This document shows, piece by piece, positions 9,366 to 19,245 of a DNA stretch of 64,000 nt; position 1 is the stretch's first letter; every line of letters starts with the position of its first letter. The DNA comes from Kalmanozyma brasiliensis GHG001 (taxonomy: Eukaryota; Basidiomycota; Ustilaginomycetes; Ustilaginales), in assembly GCF_000497045.1 (NCBI RefSeq), contig NW_015961948.1, positions 248,001 to 312,000 of the forward strand, given 5' to 3'. A model generated the notes under the pieces. That model was not told where the DNA came from, did not search any database, and was given only the letters and a program-made list of their open reading frames with translations. The position numbers were made by a program, and so were the translations under genes.

Positions 9366-11837
9366 CTACCCTTGGGCGCAACCTTTCGACTTGCAAAAGC
9401 CCCTCGAGCGTTCGAAGCAAACAGGCGAGTCGCCACCACTGGCTATGCGCGCCTCGCACTCGCCAAAGCACCGCGAGTACAGCGCACATGTCAAGTTGCC
9501 CGGCACAAACGAGTTCTTCTTGCGCTCTGGCTGGTGCGCGAATTGCTTCTTGCGCTCTTCGCCCTCGCCTGCATCCTCGTTCGCTGGTGCCTCTTCAGAG
9601 CGCGTGGTGAGCTTGATGCTAGGGTTGTCGAGGCTGAACGTTTGCTGGTAGATGTTGACAAAGACGCAGCCGTCCGTCTGGTCGCACGCCGTGAGGCATT
9701 GGGATACACTACGGACGAGGCCCCAGTGGAGAAAGGAGGAAGGGTCCGAGACGACCGAGCCGAAGAGCTTGTGCTCGTAGGCGGTCACCGGACGCTTGAC
9801 GTTAGTGAAGAGGGACTGGTAGCCGGCGTGACACTGAGCTGTCGACACGGATCGCCTGGATAGCGATGAGCCGTTGCCCTGGCGCTGCTTGGTGGCGACA
9901 CTACCAGCGCTATAGTCGGGGCTTTTGATCCAGGCAGCGGCAAGGCTGTTAGCGGCGTTGACATTATGAACGCCGTCATAGGGTCTTTGAACGAAGGCAG
10001 CGACAGGTCTGCCAGGTACGCTGCCCACCTCTTGCTCGCCGAAGAGATTTGGGTTGCCAGCACATTTATTGGCCCGATCCACAAAGCCCTCCCTCGCCCT
10101 GGCCGCCTGCACAAATCCGACACACTTTGCCGTACAGTGCGCCGCCATGGTCTTAGTGAACGTCGTCGACGCATCGCCGAATCGACTCCATCCCTCCAGC
10201 AATTCCACCAATCCTTCCTCTTTCTTCAGAGAGCGACAGTACGGAAACGCCCCTTCCATCAGCCTGACACACAGATCCGCGCTACCGTCGCATTCCTCAT
10301 CGCCTGTTCGTGGCCACAGCGGAGAGGAAGTTTCGAGGGCACGACGTGCTGCCTTCCCACCTACCGCGCTTGCTGCCCCCGTCGCATCTTCCGAGCCCGT
10401 CCGTTGTGTCCCACCCGTCGCCACTTCTACATCCGTTGAGCCCTTTGCCGTCGCCGCCTCAGCCGCAATAGCGGTACGATTGGCCGCCTGCGTCTGCGCC
10501 TTCTCGATCTCCCTCGCTTCCAAATACTGCAGCAGCGCGACACCGATCTTGGCGCCCGCCTGGATGCCCGCGAGGATGACGGGCATCATCTGCGTCAGGA
10601 TCTGCATGCCGCCCATCCCACCGCCCATCATCATCATCGCCGGACCAAGCGGGGTGCGCGGGAAGATGCGGATGCGAGGAGGTGGGGGTATGGACGCGTC
10701 CGACTCGCGAAAGGCCGCCGTGACGAGCGTGAGGATTTGATAGGCGGTGTAGGGGTCGTCGATGTTGCGTCGTGCTGGTGCCGGAGGAGGGCTGGCCGCA
10801 TCTTGAGTGGTCACACTTGGAGCACCCTGATTCGCATCGCCACCCTGAGTGATCAAAGAGGGTCCGCCGGCATCTTGGAGCGCTTCTAAGCCCGTTGCGC
10901 CTGGTGGATGGTCGTTTGCATGCGCCACGCCTGCCTGCTTGCCCAAGCCGATGCCGTGGTTCACAACGTCTTCGATGGCGCCAAAGCCCGAGCTCTGGCC
11001 AGAGAGCAGGCCAGCGACGAGCGAAGTGATGGACGAGCCCAGGCCAGCGCCCTCGTTGTTCACACCTTCATCCGAGTCGCCCGTGGTCCCCGACCCTTCG
11101 CCCATCTGGGCCGAGTGCACCGCCTGATCAGCATTGATATCATTTCTGACGATCTCTCCGATGTGATCGGGCGACGGGACGAGTCGTTTTCGCAGTGCGG
11201 GGGAGCCGTCACAGCTGCCATCCGCAGCATTGACCGCCGCCAAATGCCCGTTATCGCCCGCATCGATGCCGTGGTCGACCTGACCACCGGTCGGGATGAC
11301 TCTCTTCTGATGGGTCTTGCAAGCGTTGGAGACGTCGACAGGGACGTTTCCGTGCAAGCAGAAGTTTGTTCCAGTGACACCTTGAGTGTCGCGTCGCATG
11401 TGATCCGGCCTCTTCCCTGAGTCGCTGCTGAGTCTCGGAAAAGCCTTGGGAGTGTGGGATGAGGGCGCAGTGCGACAGGCAGCGCGATCTCCGCCATCCC
11501 AAAGGGGGATGTCGTAGACATGGTCGAATGTCCATCCGGGGAAACTGGCTTCGTGGAACGGCTCAAGTGCTCGGCCGTCTGAAGAGGTGCGGAAGGGACC
11601 CTGTGCAGGAGTCCAGATGCGTGAACGCTTTCCAAAGACGCGTCTCGATGTCGAGCGATCCTCCTTGGGAGGGTGATGGTGGTGACGATGATGATGATGA
11701 TGATGCCCTGGATGATGATGGTGAGACGTGTGGTGATGGTGAAATTCGACGAATTCTTTGGTCGCCGAAGCTAGGGTGAAGATCGAAAAGAACGTGGCCA
11801 GCCACAGAGGGGCCGAAAGAGTGTGGACTCGAACCAT
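9366..11837 (-). CDS. Secreted His-rich / Met-rich protein with PAN-like C-terminus
   Basis: 823 aa from the ATG at 11837. A hydrophobic leader (residues 3-25, ending LASA) indicates secretion. Immediately after it, residues 33-55 include 18 histidines, and residues 401-420 are Met/Gly-rich (MMMMGGGMGGM...MM), followed by a hydrophobic stretch. Several dibasic sites (KR, RR) could be cut by a Kex2-type protease. The last ~300 residues are cysteine-rich; the final part (SQCLTACDQTDGCVFVNIY ... LTCALYS) resembles the PAN/apple-like C-terminus of fungal secreted proteins. I do not recognise the whole protein. His and Met clusters commonly bind Cu, Zn or Ni, so extracellular metal binding is an inference. 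It lies directly downstream of the ferroxidase, on the same strand. Confidence 0.75.
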   Translation of the reverse strand: MVRVHTLSAPLWLATFFSIFTLASATKEFVEFHHHHTSHHHHPGHHHHHHRHHHHPPKEDRSTSRRVFGKRSRIWTPAQGPFRTSSDGRALEPFHEASFPGWTFDHVYDIPLWDGGDRAACRTAPSSHTPKAFPRLSSDSGKRPDHMRRDTQGVTGTNFCLHGNVPVDVSNACKTHQKRVIPTGGQVDHGIDAGDNGHLAAVNAADGSCDGSPALRKRLVPSPDHIGEIVRNDINADQAVHSAQMGEGSGTTGDSDEGVNNEGAGLGSSITSLVAGLLSGQSSGFGAIEDVVNHGIGLGKQAGVAHANDHPPGATGLEALQDAGGPSLITQGGDANQGAPSVTTQDAASPPPAPARRNIDDPYTAYQILTLVTAAFRESDASIPPPPRIRIFPRTPLGPAMMMMGGGMGGMQILTQMMPVILAGIQAGAKIGVALLQYLEAREIEKAQTQAANRTAIAAEAATAKGSTDVEVATGGTQRTGSEDATGAASAVGGKAARRALETSSPLWPRTGDEECDGSADLCVRLMEGAFPYCRSLKKEEGLVELLEGWSRFGDASTTFTKTMAAHCTAKCVGFVQAARAREGFVDRANKCAGNPNLFGEQEVGSVPGRPVAAFVQRPYDGVHNVNAANSLAAAWIKSPDYSAGSVATKQRQGNGSSLSRRSVSTAQCHAGYQSLFTNVKRPVTAYEHKLFGSVVSDPSSFLHWGLVRSVSQCLTACDQTDGCVFVNIYQQTFSLDNPSIKLTTRSEEAPANEDAGEGEERKKQFAHQPERKKNSFVPGNLTCALYSRCFGECEARIASGGDSPVCFERSRGFCKSKGCAQG

Positions 11838-12525
11838 GATCACGGAACAGCGCAGGGGAGATTGTGATTGGGTGAGGCACCGGAGCTACGGGCGACGTGA
11901 GGAAAAAGCGGGGCTCTTTTTATATGCGAATGTATAGCTCAGCCCAAAGTAGGGCCTCAGCGGCGTGTTCGAAGCTCGATGCGGTTTTTCGACATACAGT
12001 ACAAGCAATGAGCCGCAGCGAGTCGTTGCAGCTTTTGGTGCTGGATTCGTCTGACATCGATGAAAGCCGCGGAGTGTCCAGGAGTATGTTCAGCGGACGG
12101 ATCGCTGTCGTGCCGCGTCGCTGAGATGAGCTTACACCCGCGCCGTCAGCGATCAACGTCCGAATGCAGCTACTGATGAAAGCAGATCAAGGCGTGACAA
12201 GCAGCGGTGTTGCTCGATCAAGATCATTTGCGCTCGTTCCCCCTGCGGCTGTCGAGGTGGGCGCAGACAGCGCCGTCGAGCTCCGAGCGGCTTCTCATGT
12301 GCGGATCCGCAGATCAGACTGGTTCAAGACCAACGTTCGGAGGACAGCCGCGCGACGATCGTTGTCGCAGGCATCGACATTCGATTCACCGGCGGCTCTG
12401 CGACACGTCATCATCATTCCGACCATCTCAAGCGCCTTTCGTCTGATGCCTGCGATTCTATTGCGTGCGCTTTTTCAATCATACAATTCTGATGCATCTA
12501 CTTGTGCTGCCGAAGTGGGCCGATT
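11838..12525. other. Intergenic; promoter of the His-rich protein gene
   Basis: About 0.69 kb between the ferroxidase stop and the His-rich protein start. No GATAA-type iron site is seen here, unlike the ferroxidase/permease intergenic region. No gene recognised. Confidence 0.5.
11916..11925 (-). promoter_or_regulatory. Candidate TATA box for the His-rich protein gene
   Basis: On the minus strand this reads CATATAAAAAG, ~80-90 bp upstream of the ATG at 11837. Assigned by position and sequence only. Confidence 0.4.
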
Positions 12526-14421
12526 CTACTTCTCCTCGTCCTCATCGTCATCCTCGGCATCCTCATCCTCACCCGAATGCCAGCCGTACACGACGACCGT
12601 GGCGAGGCCGAGCAGACCGGTGATGGTGCACCCGGTGAACGCGGCGATCGCCCTACCCGTCCAACCTGACTCGAGGTACGTCGGGCCCTTTGCCAGCCCG
12701 TCAAAGTCGGTGGTCGAGTTGAAGCCGACGGCGTTGCCCGAAGTAGCAATGTTCTGCACACGACACTGATCCTTGATAAAGCCGGGCACACTAAGGTAGT
12801 TGTCCGAAAGCACCTCTGGCGCCTCGATAAAGATGCTTGCCAACCCGGAGACGAGATGCGGGTCGATGTGGCAGTGGAAGAACCAGGCACCTGGATTGTC
12901 CGCTCTGAATCGCAAATAAGCCGATCCACCGGGGGGCACCATGACCGTGTCCCTACGCATCGGGTTGGTCTGGTTGGGGTTGAACGGTGGGTTGATCGCC
13001 GGATCGCTCGAGGTGAGATCCTGACTCTTGTACACCACCTGGAAATGATGCCCGTGCAGATGGAACGGGTGCTTGCCCGCATCCCAGTTGAAGAGCATCA
13101 CCTCGACCATGTCGTTGTGACGAATGACGAACGAGTTGGAGTTGGGACCGTAGATCGAGGGGTTCGAGGCGAGAGGACCCATGGTCTCGGCGGAGAACAG
13201 CGCCGGCGTGTGAGGTGCGACGTACGAGATGTTGTTGAACGCCGCATAGTTCTCCCCGTTGGACATGGTGTCGAACGAGACGTCGAGTCGGTGCACCACG
13301 TCGGGGTTGACCATCGGCTCGACGTTGACTGGCTCGAACTGGAGATCGTCAAAGTAGGTGTACTCCTCGATGATCTTCTCGGGTCCGAACTCACCGACGG
13401 GTGCGTTGGGGTACGAGATGGTGGCGCTGACGTTGAGCTGCAGGTCGTCGGGAACGACATCGAACATGTCCTCGTCCATGTTGGCGTGCAGCTTCCAGTT
13501 CTGGGGCGAAGTGTCGTTGCGCGCGGTGACGAGCACGCTGAAACGCTGAGCAACGGCAAGGGAGAGGAAATCGACCGAGCGAGGCAGCACATCAACACCC
13601 TCGATCTCGATCACCTGCATATCGTGGCCAGAAAGGTAGAAGTAGAACGCAGCGAGGGCGGACATGTTGATGACACGCAGTCGGTAGGTCTTGCCAGCCT
13701 CGAAGGGGAGCGTAGCGTTCTCGCTGAAGCCAGGCAGATACTCAGCGGCGGAGCTGTTGGAGGTGTGGGCAAAGTAGATGAGAGCCGACTTGGGCACTGG
13801 CTCAGCACCGGTAGGGTTCTTGCGGTTCATGAATTCGTTCTTGACCAGGTCCGTGTAGTTGGAGTGGTACCAGTCGCCGAGGATGACAGTGTAGTCGTCG
13901 TCGTACTGGTAGTGCATGTCGACGGCCTCATCAGGATGAATGATGACGGGGGCACGGAGACCGTCGGTGTACTGGTCGTTGTTGTGGGCGTGGATCCAGA
14001 AGGTGCCCATCTGCTTGCGACGCGCATCGGGCGATGCAGGCGAGTTGAGAGTCTCGTAGGTGAAGCTCTGACCGGGAGGGATGGGACATTGAGTGATGGC
14101 AACGGCACCGTCGTAGTATCCGGTGCGGTTGAAGAACATGCCGTGGGAGTGGAGCGAGGTGCCGACGCCCGTCTCGAGGTTGTTGGTGGCAGTGACGCGG
14201 AGGACATCGGAGGCGTTGACGTTGATGATGGGAGGAGGCCATGTTCCGTTGACGCCGATGACATGCCTTGGGAAGAGACCGTCTGGGTTGACATCGGGCA
14301 CCCAGTTGATGTTCCAGTGGTGCTCGACGGTGGCAGCGCTTGCGATAGAGAGCAGCGAGCATAGTGACGAGGCGAGCAACGCCAGCGACGGTATTGCTGA
14401 ACGACGACGTGCTGAGACCAT
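12526..14421 (-). CDS. Multicopper ferroxidase, Fet3-like
   Basis: 631 aa, single exon. Signal peptide (~29 residues) and three cupredoxin domains with all four copper-ligand motifs: HSHG (H91, H93), WIHAHNND, HPFHLHGHH, and HCHIDPHLVSG (H516-C517-H518). A transmembrane helix (AIAAFTGCTITGLLGLATVVVYGW) near the C-terminus is followed by an acidic cytosolic tail (EDEDAEDDDEDEEK), the Fet3 topology rather than a soluble laccase. It would oxidise Fe(II) to Fe(III) outside the plasma membrane and hand it to the Ftr1-like permease encoded divergently at 16645. In Ustilago maydis the corresponding pair is called Fer1/Fer2; orthology here is inferred from arrangement and features. The five ATCTGATAA sites upstream imply iron repression. 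Confidence 0.93.
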   Translation of the reverse strand: MVSARRRSAIPSLALLASSLCSLLSIASAATVEHHWNINWVPDVNPDGLFPRHVIGVNGTWPPPIINVNASDVLRVTATNNLETGVGTSLHSHGMFFNRTGYYDGAVAITQCPIPPGQSFTYETLNSPASPDARRKQMGTFWIHAHNNDQYTDGLRAPVIIHPDEAVDMHYQYDDDYTVILGDWYHSNYTDLVKNEFMNRKNPTGAEPVPKSALIYFAHTSNSSAAEYLPGFSENATLPFEAGKTYRLRVINMSALAAFYFYLSGHDMQVIEIEGVDVLPRSVDFLSLAVAQRFSVLVTARNDTSPQNWKLHANMDEDMFDVVPDDLQLNVSATISYPNAPVGEFGPEKIIEEYTYFDDLQFEPVNVEPMVNPDVVHRLDVSFDTMSNGENYAAFNNISYVAPHTPALFSAETMGPLASNPSIYGPNSNSFVIRHNDMVEVMLFNWDAGKHPFHLHGHHFQVVYKSQDLTSSDPAINPPFNPNQTNPMRRDTVMVPPGGSAYLRFRADNPGAWFFHCHIDPHLVSGLASIFIEAPEVLSDNYLSVPGFIKDQCRVQNIATSGNAVGFNSTTDFDGLAKGPTYLESGWTGRAIAAFTGCTITGLLGLATVVVYGWHSGEDEDAEDDDEDEEK

Positions 14422-14696
14422 GATGGTGACGATGTGCTTGACGACCAGCTCGTTCGCGGTCTATGAGGAGTGGATGATGAAGGTGAACAGAAACGGAGGA
14501 GCCGAGCCTCTCTACTTGAACAAGAAGCCGAGATCTCGGTACAGGCAATCAGCTGAGAGTTTGACGGCGCTGAGGTGGGCGAGAGAGCGGAAGTTTGGGG
14601 CGAGAGCGGCCTTGAAAGAACTATCAGATATGCGACGATGAGACGGGCAGAAGAAATTTTTGCCTGGGTAAGTAGCGCTCTACTCGGGCTGGTTCG

Positions 14697-14705
14697 ATCT
14701 GATAA
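14697..14705 (+). promoter_or_regulatory. Iron-GATA site ATCTGATAA (1 of 5)
   Basis: Perfect ATCWGATAA element, 276 bp upstream of the ferroxidase ATG. This is the extended site bound by fungal iron-responsive GATA factors (SreA, Sre1, Urbs1 type). Confidence 0.7.
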
Positions 14706-15155
14706 GCCGTTGCGAGGAGAAGTGCCGAAGTAGCGCGTTGATCAGAAGATCATGTGATGGGTGGGCACGGAAGAAGTTGGTGGCGGAAAGCCGAAGGAAG
14801 TGGGCGCTGTAATGCTATTGGTTGTCCCGCTCCTCTGTCGGAAGGTAGCGGGATCGGTTTCGAGTATCGAGTGGGACTGTTTGGCGAAAGTGGCTTGAAG
14901 ATGAGCCGAACAATCCAATGGGAGCTTTGACAAGGAGAGGAAGAGTGAGGCTACTCGGGAGTGGGGGCAAGGGAAGCCGATGTCCGTGCAGAAGGCGTCG
15001 GTCCTCTAGAGTGGGTAGTGTCTCGATGAGAAAGCTGAAAGACTGGGCGAGGCTCACAGGAACAATCGGCGCAAAAGACGGTCAACGCCTATGAAGGAAC
15101 AAGTTCTGCTGAGAAGAAGAGCTCGGCAGGGCGCAAAAGCGGTCTATCTGATCCC

Positions 15156-15164
15156 ATCTGATAA
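15156..15164 (+). promoter_or_regulatory. Iron-GATA site ATCTGATAA (2 of 5)
   Basis: Perfect ATCWGATAA element, preceded 10 bp upstream by the partial copy ATCTGATCC at 15146-15154, so the two could form a tandem site. Confidence 0.7.
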
Positions 15165-15713
15165 AGAATTCTCGAGCCTAAAGGGAGGGGGCGGACCGAG
15201 GCAGAAGGGATTCGCGTGCCGCGGTAAGCCTCCCGCTCTTGCAGGACAATGGGCAGCCGAGGCTGGCGTGGGACCAAATGAAGTTTTGAGCTGCACCGCG
15301 CTACGAATCACCGCCCGACCCTCGACCAAAGAACCTCGAAGGGCCGTCTAATTGGTCTCGGCTTGCGTCGATGAAAATTTGCGTGGGCATGGGGGCGAAA
15401 AGCGAGAGCTTGCCCATTCTCGCCGGTGCAGGTGAAAGCGTGAGCGTCGGAGGCTGAAAGCCCAGAGGACCGCCCATGCATGCTTTGCATATCGAACGAT
15501 GTGAGCCTCGTCAAAGTGGGGCCTGGCTCATTCAAGAGAGCGGAGCTGGACAAGAGAAACCAATCAGATTGAGCTTTGCTTGTTGGTGAAACTCTGCAGT
15601 CCGCTTGGTTGGGCCGTGAGCCGCTGGTCCACAGCCTAAGGCTCGCTTGCCCGCCCGCGTGTCCACTCGAGCCGAGGGTGAAAACCCCTTTCAGGCAGGC
15701 AAGGCTTTCTTCT

Positions 15714-15722
15714 ATCTGATAA
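15714..15722 (+). promoter_or_regulatory. Iron-GATA site ATCTGATAA (3 of 5)
   Basis: Perfect ATCWGATAA element, 923 bp upstream of the permease ATG. Confidence 0.7.
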
Positions 15723-16137
15723 CCCGCTTCACGCACAAGATCAGTGTTTTCCTACGCCACGCTCTTTTGCCTCGTATCGCTCGAGCTTGGCTTTGAGCTT
15801 GTCCCACGCCTGTCTGCAATTGTGGGCTTCGGCACTTGCTTCAACAGTTCGGCCGGCCCTCTCCGACCAGACTCGAGGCCTTGCATCTATCCAATCAAGC
15901 ACTGACCGTGAGAACAATGCATCAAAGGTGGCTTAAACATTGTCTTCGCTAGGTCCTTAGACCTGAGGGGGCAGTCACACAATGAGACAAACGAGCTTTC
16001 GGGTTGACCGTCTTCCGTAGTCAATTGGGCCTGGACAGGCTCCGATCAAGTGCCCGTGCGGCAGGAGCCAACTTCGTAAGACCTGCAAAGCCGTTGCCTC
16101 TTTCATGAGCACAACGAACGACTCTCAGATTGGCTTG

Positions 16138-16146
16138 ATCTGATAA
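16138..16146 (+). promoter_or_regulatory. Iron-GATA site ATCTGATAA (4 of 5)
   Basis: Perfect ATCWGATAA element, 499 bp upstream of the permease ATG. Confidence 0.7.
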
Positions 16147-16484
16147 ACTTTCATCGCTCAATTCTTTGCTCTCGGTCCCACTTCACGTCTCTCTCTCCTT
16201 TCCCACTCTTGCCGCTACAACAGCCACTTCCGAATCCTTCTCCTTGAACTTTTCCACCAGTTTGCAAGCCTCCTTTTGGTTTGTCAGTGTCCGATTGGTC
16301 CACAGCCGCGCTTCCGAACGCTCCCGGAAGCCCACTTCGACCTTCGCTTGGAGACCATTGGCCCAGCTCGACCGTTTCTTCTCTCCTTCACCTGGTTTGA
16401 CCGGCTGAACTTCTGCTTGTACAGCAGAAAAGACCTTGCAAAGCCTCTTGTCCAGTCTTGTGGCACTCGCCCCTTTCGACAGCC

Positions 16485-16493
16485 TTATCAGAT
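16485..16493 (-). promoter_or_regulatory. Iron-GATA site ATCTGATAA (5 of 5)
   Basis: TTATCAGAT on the plus strand, i.e. a perfect ATCTGATAA on the minus strand, 152 bp upstream of the permease ATG. It is the only copy in inverse orientation. Confidence 0.7.
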
Positions 16494-16644
16494 CCGAGCG
16501 AGACTTCTCTTCGATAGAGCCTTCCTAAAAGCAAATCTCGCCACCACTTATCTGGCCCTTCCTCGCCCCTTTTCGTCCGTCTCGACCACCTCTCCCAAAT
16601 CACACCATCATCGCAAGGCAGCACACCGCCTTTGACACTTCATC

Positions 16645-18116
16645 ATGTCGGCGACAGGCAACAAAGTGTTCGCGCCCGCGATCTTCTTCATCGCTGCGCG
16701 CGAGGCGCTCGAAGCCTCGCTCGTCATCGGCATCCTCTCTGGTATGCTCGAGAACCTGGTCATGCACACCTCGTCCACGGATGATCACGAATCCGAATCC
16801 TCGCTCAGCGAAGCCCAAAAGACCGAGGCGGACAACAAGAAGCGCGCCATCGTACGCAAGTTGCGCAAGATCGTAAGTTCCCCCCTTCGCCCCACCTCTC
16901 TACACTATTGATAGCTGACCTTGGTGTTTTGTTCTCGTAGGTTCTTCTCGGCGCGCTGACGGGTCTGGTGATCGCCTTTATCATCGGCGCCGCGTTCCTG
17001 GCGGTGTTCTACACCCAGGTCACCGACCTCTACGGCAAAGCGGAGGAGCTGTGGGAGGGCATTTTCTGTCTTATCGCCGTGTTGCTCATCACGCCCATGT
17101 CGCTGGCCATCCTTCGTGCCGGCAACAGCAAGCGCAAGTGGAAGCGCAAGCTCGAGAATGCCTTTTCCATCTCCAACGTTCGTCCTGTTCAGTCGGAGGA
17201 GGTGGGGGAGGCGACGGCGGTGCATGCGCTGGGGGCGAACGATGGTGCTTCCACCTCGTCTTCCGCTGGTCGACCGGATGAGACTGGAATGAAGACCACT
17301 GGGACCGAGAAGATGAACCCGCTTGAGGCTGTCGAGGTTGTTCCCCCTCGTCGTCGTCGGGGCCTCCGCGGTCTGTTCTCCAAGGGTGGAGATCTGAAAC
17401 TGCGACTCAACCGCGGAACGCTGGCGCTGTTCACCATCCCCCTCATCACCACCCTTCGCGAAGGCCTGGAAGGCGTCGTCTTCATCGGCGGTGTCTCCCT
17501 CGGTCTTCCCGCCACCTCCATCCCTCTCCCTGCCATCGTCGGTCTCGCCGTCGGCCTTTTGATCGGTTACCTCATCTTCCGTTCCGGCAACATCCTCTCC
17601 GTTCGTCTCTTCCTCATCGCCTCCACCTGCTTCCTCCTCCTCATCGCAGCGGGTATGGCTAGCAGGGCAGTGTACTACCTCCAATTCTACACGTATGTCC
17701 GACTGGTCGGCGACAGCGCGGCGGAGAGCGGTGATGGACCGGGTAGTTACGACGCCAGAGGGTACGTTTGGCACTTCAACTACGGTAACCCCGAGAACAA
17801 CAAGGGCGGCACAGGTTGGGGCATCCTCAACTCCCTAGTGGGGTGGAACAACACTGCGACGTACGGAAGCATCATTATGTATGTTGGGTACTGGGTGGTG
17901 GTTGCGGGTTATTTGTGGTGGCAGATCTGGAGGGAGGGGAGGTTGGTCGCGAGGTGGAACGGGAGGACGTATTGGGAGTCCAAGCGCGCTGTGCAGGTGA
18001 GGGAGAGGAAGGAGAGACGCGCAGAAGCGAGACAGCAGAGGCAGTTGCAGGATGAGTCTGTGAGTGAGGAGAAGGTGCACCAGCCCCAGGCTGGACCGTC
18101 GACCCTCGCCATGTAG
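16645..18116 (+). CDS. High-affinity iron permease, Ftr1-like
   Basis: Two exons, 16645-16872 and 16941-18116, split by a 68-bp phase-0 intron (GTAAGTT...TTCTCGTAG, branch-like GCTGAC near 16913), give 467 aa. It is a plasma-membrane permease taking Fe(III) made by the partner ferroxidase. Both REXXE iron-binding motifs are intact: REALE (R19-E23) in helix 1 and REGLE (R249-E253) in the central helix. About seven hydrophobic segments are visible. A long hydrophilic loop (residues ~135-235) separates the two halves, and the C-terminal ~60 residues are charged and probably cytosolic. It shares its 5' region and GATA-site array with the ferroxidase gene, as in the U. maydis fer1/fer2 arrangement. 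Confidence 0.93.
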
Positions 18117-18330
18117 TTGTCGGAGCTTCGACGAATGTGATCCGAGAGACATCGCCGTTGTGCTGTATACATGTCCAAATGCAATCATGACAAGATCAAT
18201 GGTTAAAAGATGAAGATGCCGCTCGGCTGTGCGACTTGAATGCCTCCGAGGAAGGTATGTACTGGATTGCGAGGGTTAGCGAGAACTACAGAGAACAAGA
18301 GTGCGACGTGGGGTGATCGAATCCGAGAAT

Positions 18331-19245
18331 CTATTGCTGCTTCTTGTCGCCCGAGATGGGATCCTTGCGGACACCCATCTGGTCTGGCGTCTGCACCTGG
18401 GCCAGCTGGGCCACGGCAAAGTAGACGATCGGGAGCAAGACACCGCCGACCAGGATGAGAGTCAGCAGCAGAGGCGTCGAGAAGAGCTGGTACTTAGCAA
18501 AGACGCCGCCGTGGGGCTCGGTCCAGTTGCCGTTGGACGAAGAAGGCTTGACGGCGACGACCTGACGTTTGGTGTACTGGTGCAGTCGACCCTGGTTCGC
18601 GATGATGACGAGGTTACGCGGGTGGGTCTCGTCGAGCGATTGCAGCGATTTCAGGAGTGCAGATTCTATTGGTCGAATGCAGATACATGATAAAAGGACA
18701 GTCAGTGGCCTGATCGAGGCTGATCGCCATGACAGCTTGCTTGCAGTAGCATCTGTGGAAAGGTACTTACCCTCATTCCTAAGGTCGCCAATATTGATAG
18801 AGGCGAAGAGCAGGTGATCAGAGGAGCCAACCTTCTCCAACGCACTGACACGAGAGTGGACAGTCGCGCCACACGCCTCCTTCAGTCTGCTTTCAATTCG
18901 CGCAGAGATGTCGGATTCGGGCACATTGAAGGTGACCTGGGAAGGTGCATCCAACGATCTCGCCCGCAACGAGTCGGTCGATGAGTGTCGCAGGCTAGCG
19001 AATGTGTTGCGGTCCAAATGATCGGCCTGCACAAGGGCAATGGCATCAAGCTGGCACGCTGGCGAGCTCTTGCCAGACGCAAAGAGCGAGTTGACGAACC
19101 CATCGATGGTCGATTCGGAGGGGAGCTGGAGCTTAGTCGAGGAAGCTTGCGAAGAGGTGAAAGCAAGCACTGGATGGGAGTGGCTGGATGCTGAGACGCA
19201 TGCTGCAGCTGCGAGCAGCGTCGAGATGACCGTTGTTGTCCTCAT
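18331..19245 (-). CDS. BIG1/VOA1-like ER membrane protein (V-ATPase assembly / beta-1,6-glucan)
   Basis: Two exons on the minus strand, 19245-18771 and 18665-18331, separated by a 105-bp intron (GTAAGTACC at the 5' end, CCAATAG at the 3' end, phase 1). Product 269 aa. A signal peptide (MRTTTVISTLLAAAACVSA) precedes SHPVLAFTS, similar to the mature N-terminus of Big1-type proteins. Near the C-terminus GVFAKYQLFSTPLLLTLILV begins a single transmembrane helix followed by a short basic cytosolic tail, the layout of the Ac45/BIG1/VOA1 family. Yeast relatives act in the ER in V-ATPase assembly and beta-1,6-glucan synthesis. The family call rests on topology and C-terminal similarity. The intron is in frame, so retention would insert 35 residues. 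Convergent with the iron permease, 214 bp apart. Confidence 0.65.
   Translation of the reverse strand: MRTTTVISTLLAAAACVSASSHSHPVLAFTSSQASSTKLQLPSESTIDGFVNSLFASGKSSPACQLDAIALVQADHLDRNTFASLRHSSTDSLRARSLDAPSQVTFNVPESDISARIESRLKEACGATVHSRVSALEKVGSSDHLLFASINIGDLRNEGKYLSTDATASKLSWRSASIRPLTVLLSCICIRPIESALLKSLQSLDETHPRNLVIIANQGRLHQYTKRQVVAVKPSSSNGNWTEPHGGVFAKYQLFSTPLLLTLILVGGVLLPIVYFAVAQLAQVQTPDQMGVRKDPISGDKKQQ

Larger units (their letters stand above)
14422..16644. other. Divergent promoter region of ferroxidase and iron permease
   Basis: This 2.2-kb region between two divergent start codons contains five perfect ATCTGATAA nonamers, listed separately. Also present are an 8/9 variant ATCAGATAT (14623-14631), a 7/9 variant ATCTGATCC (15146-15154) and a single CCAGATAA near 16548-16555. 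About one perfect nonamer per 130 kb of double-stranded DNA would be expected by chance. The 400 bp before the permease ATG is CT-rich and probably leader. No gene seen within it. Confidence 0.75.

Noticed and set aside
11823..11837. GGTTCGAGTCC on the minus strand, tRNA B-box-like
   Set aside because: It is the start of the His-rich protein coding sequence and the T-arm does not pair.
12856..14364. 502-codon plus-strand frame opposite the ferroxidase
   Set aside because: Val/Asp/Gly-rich shadow of the real gene; no motif or start context.
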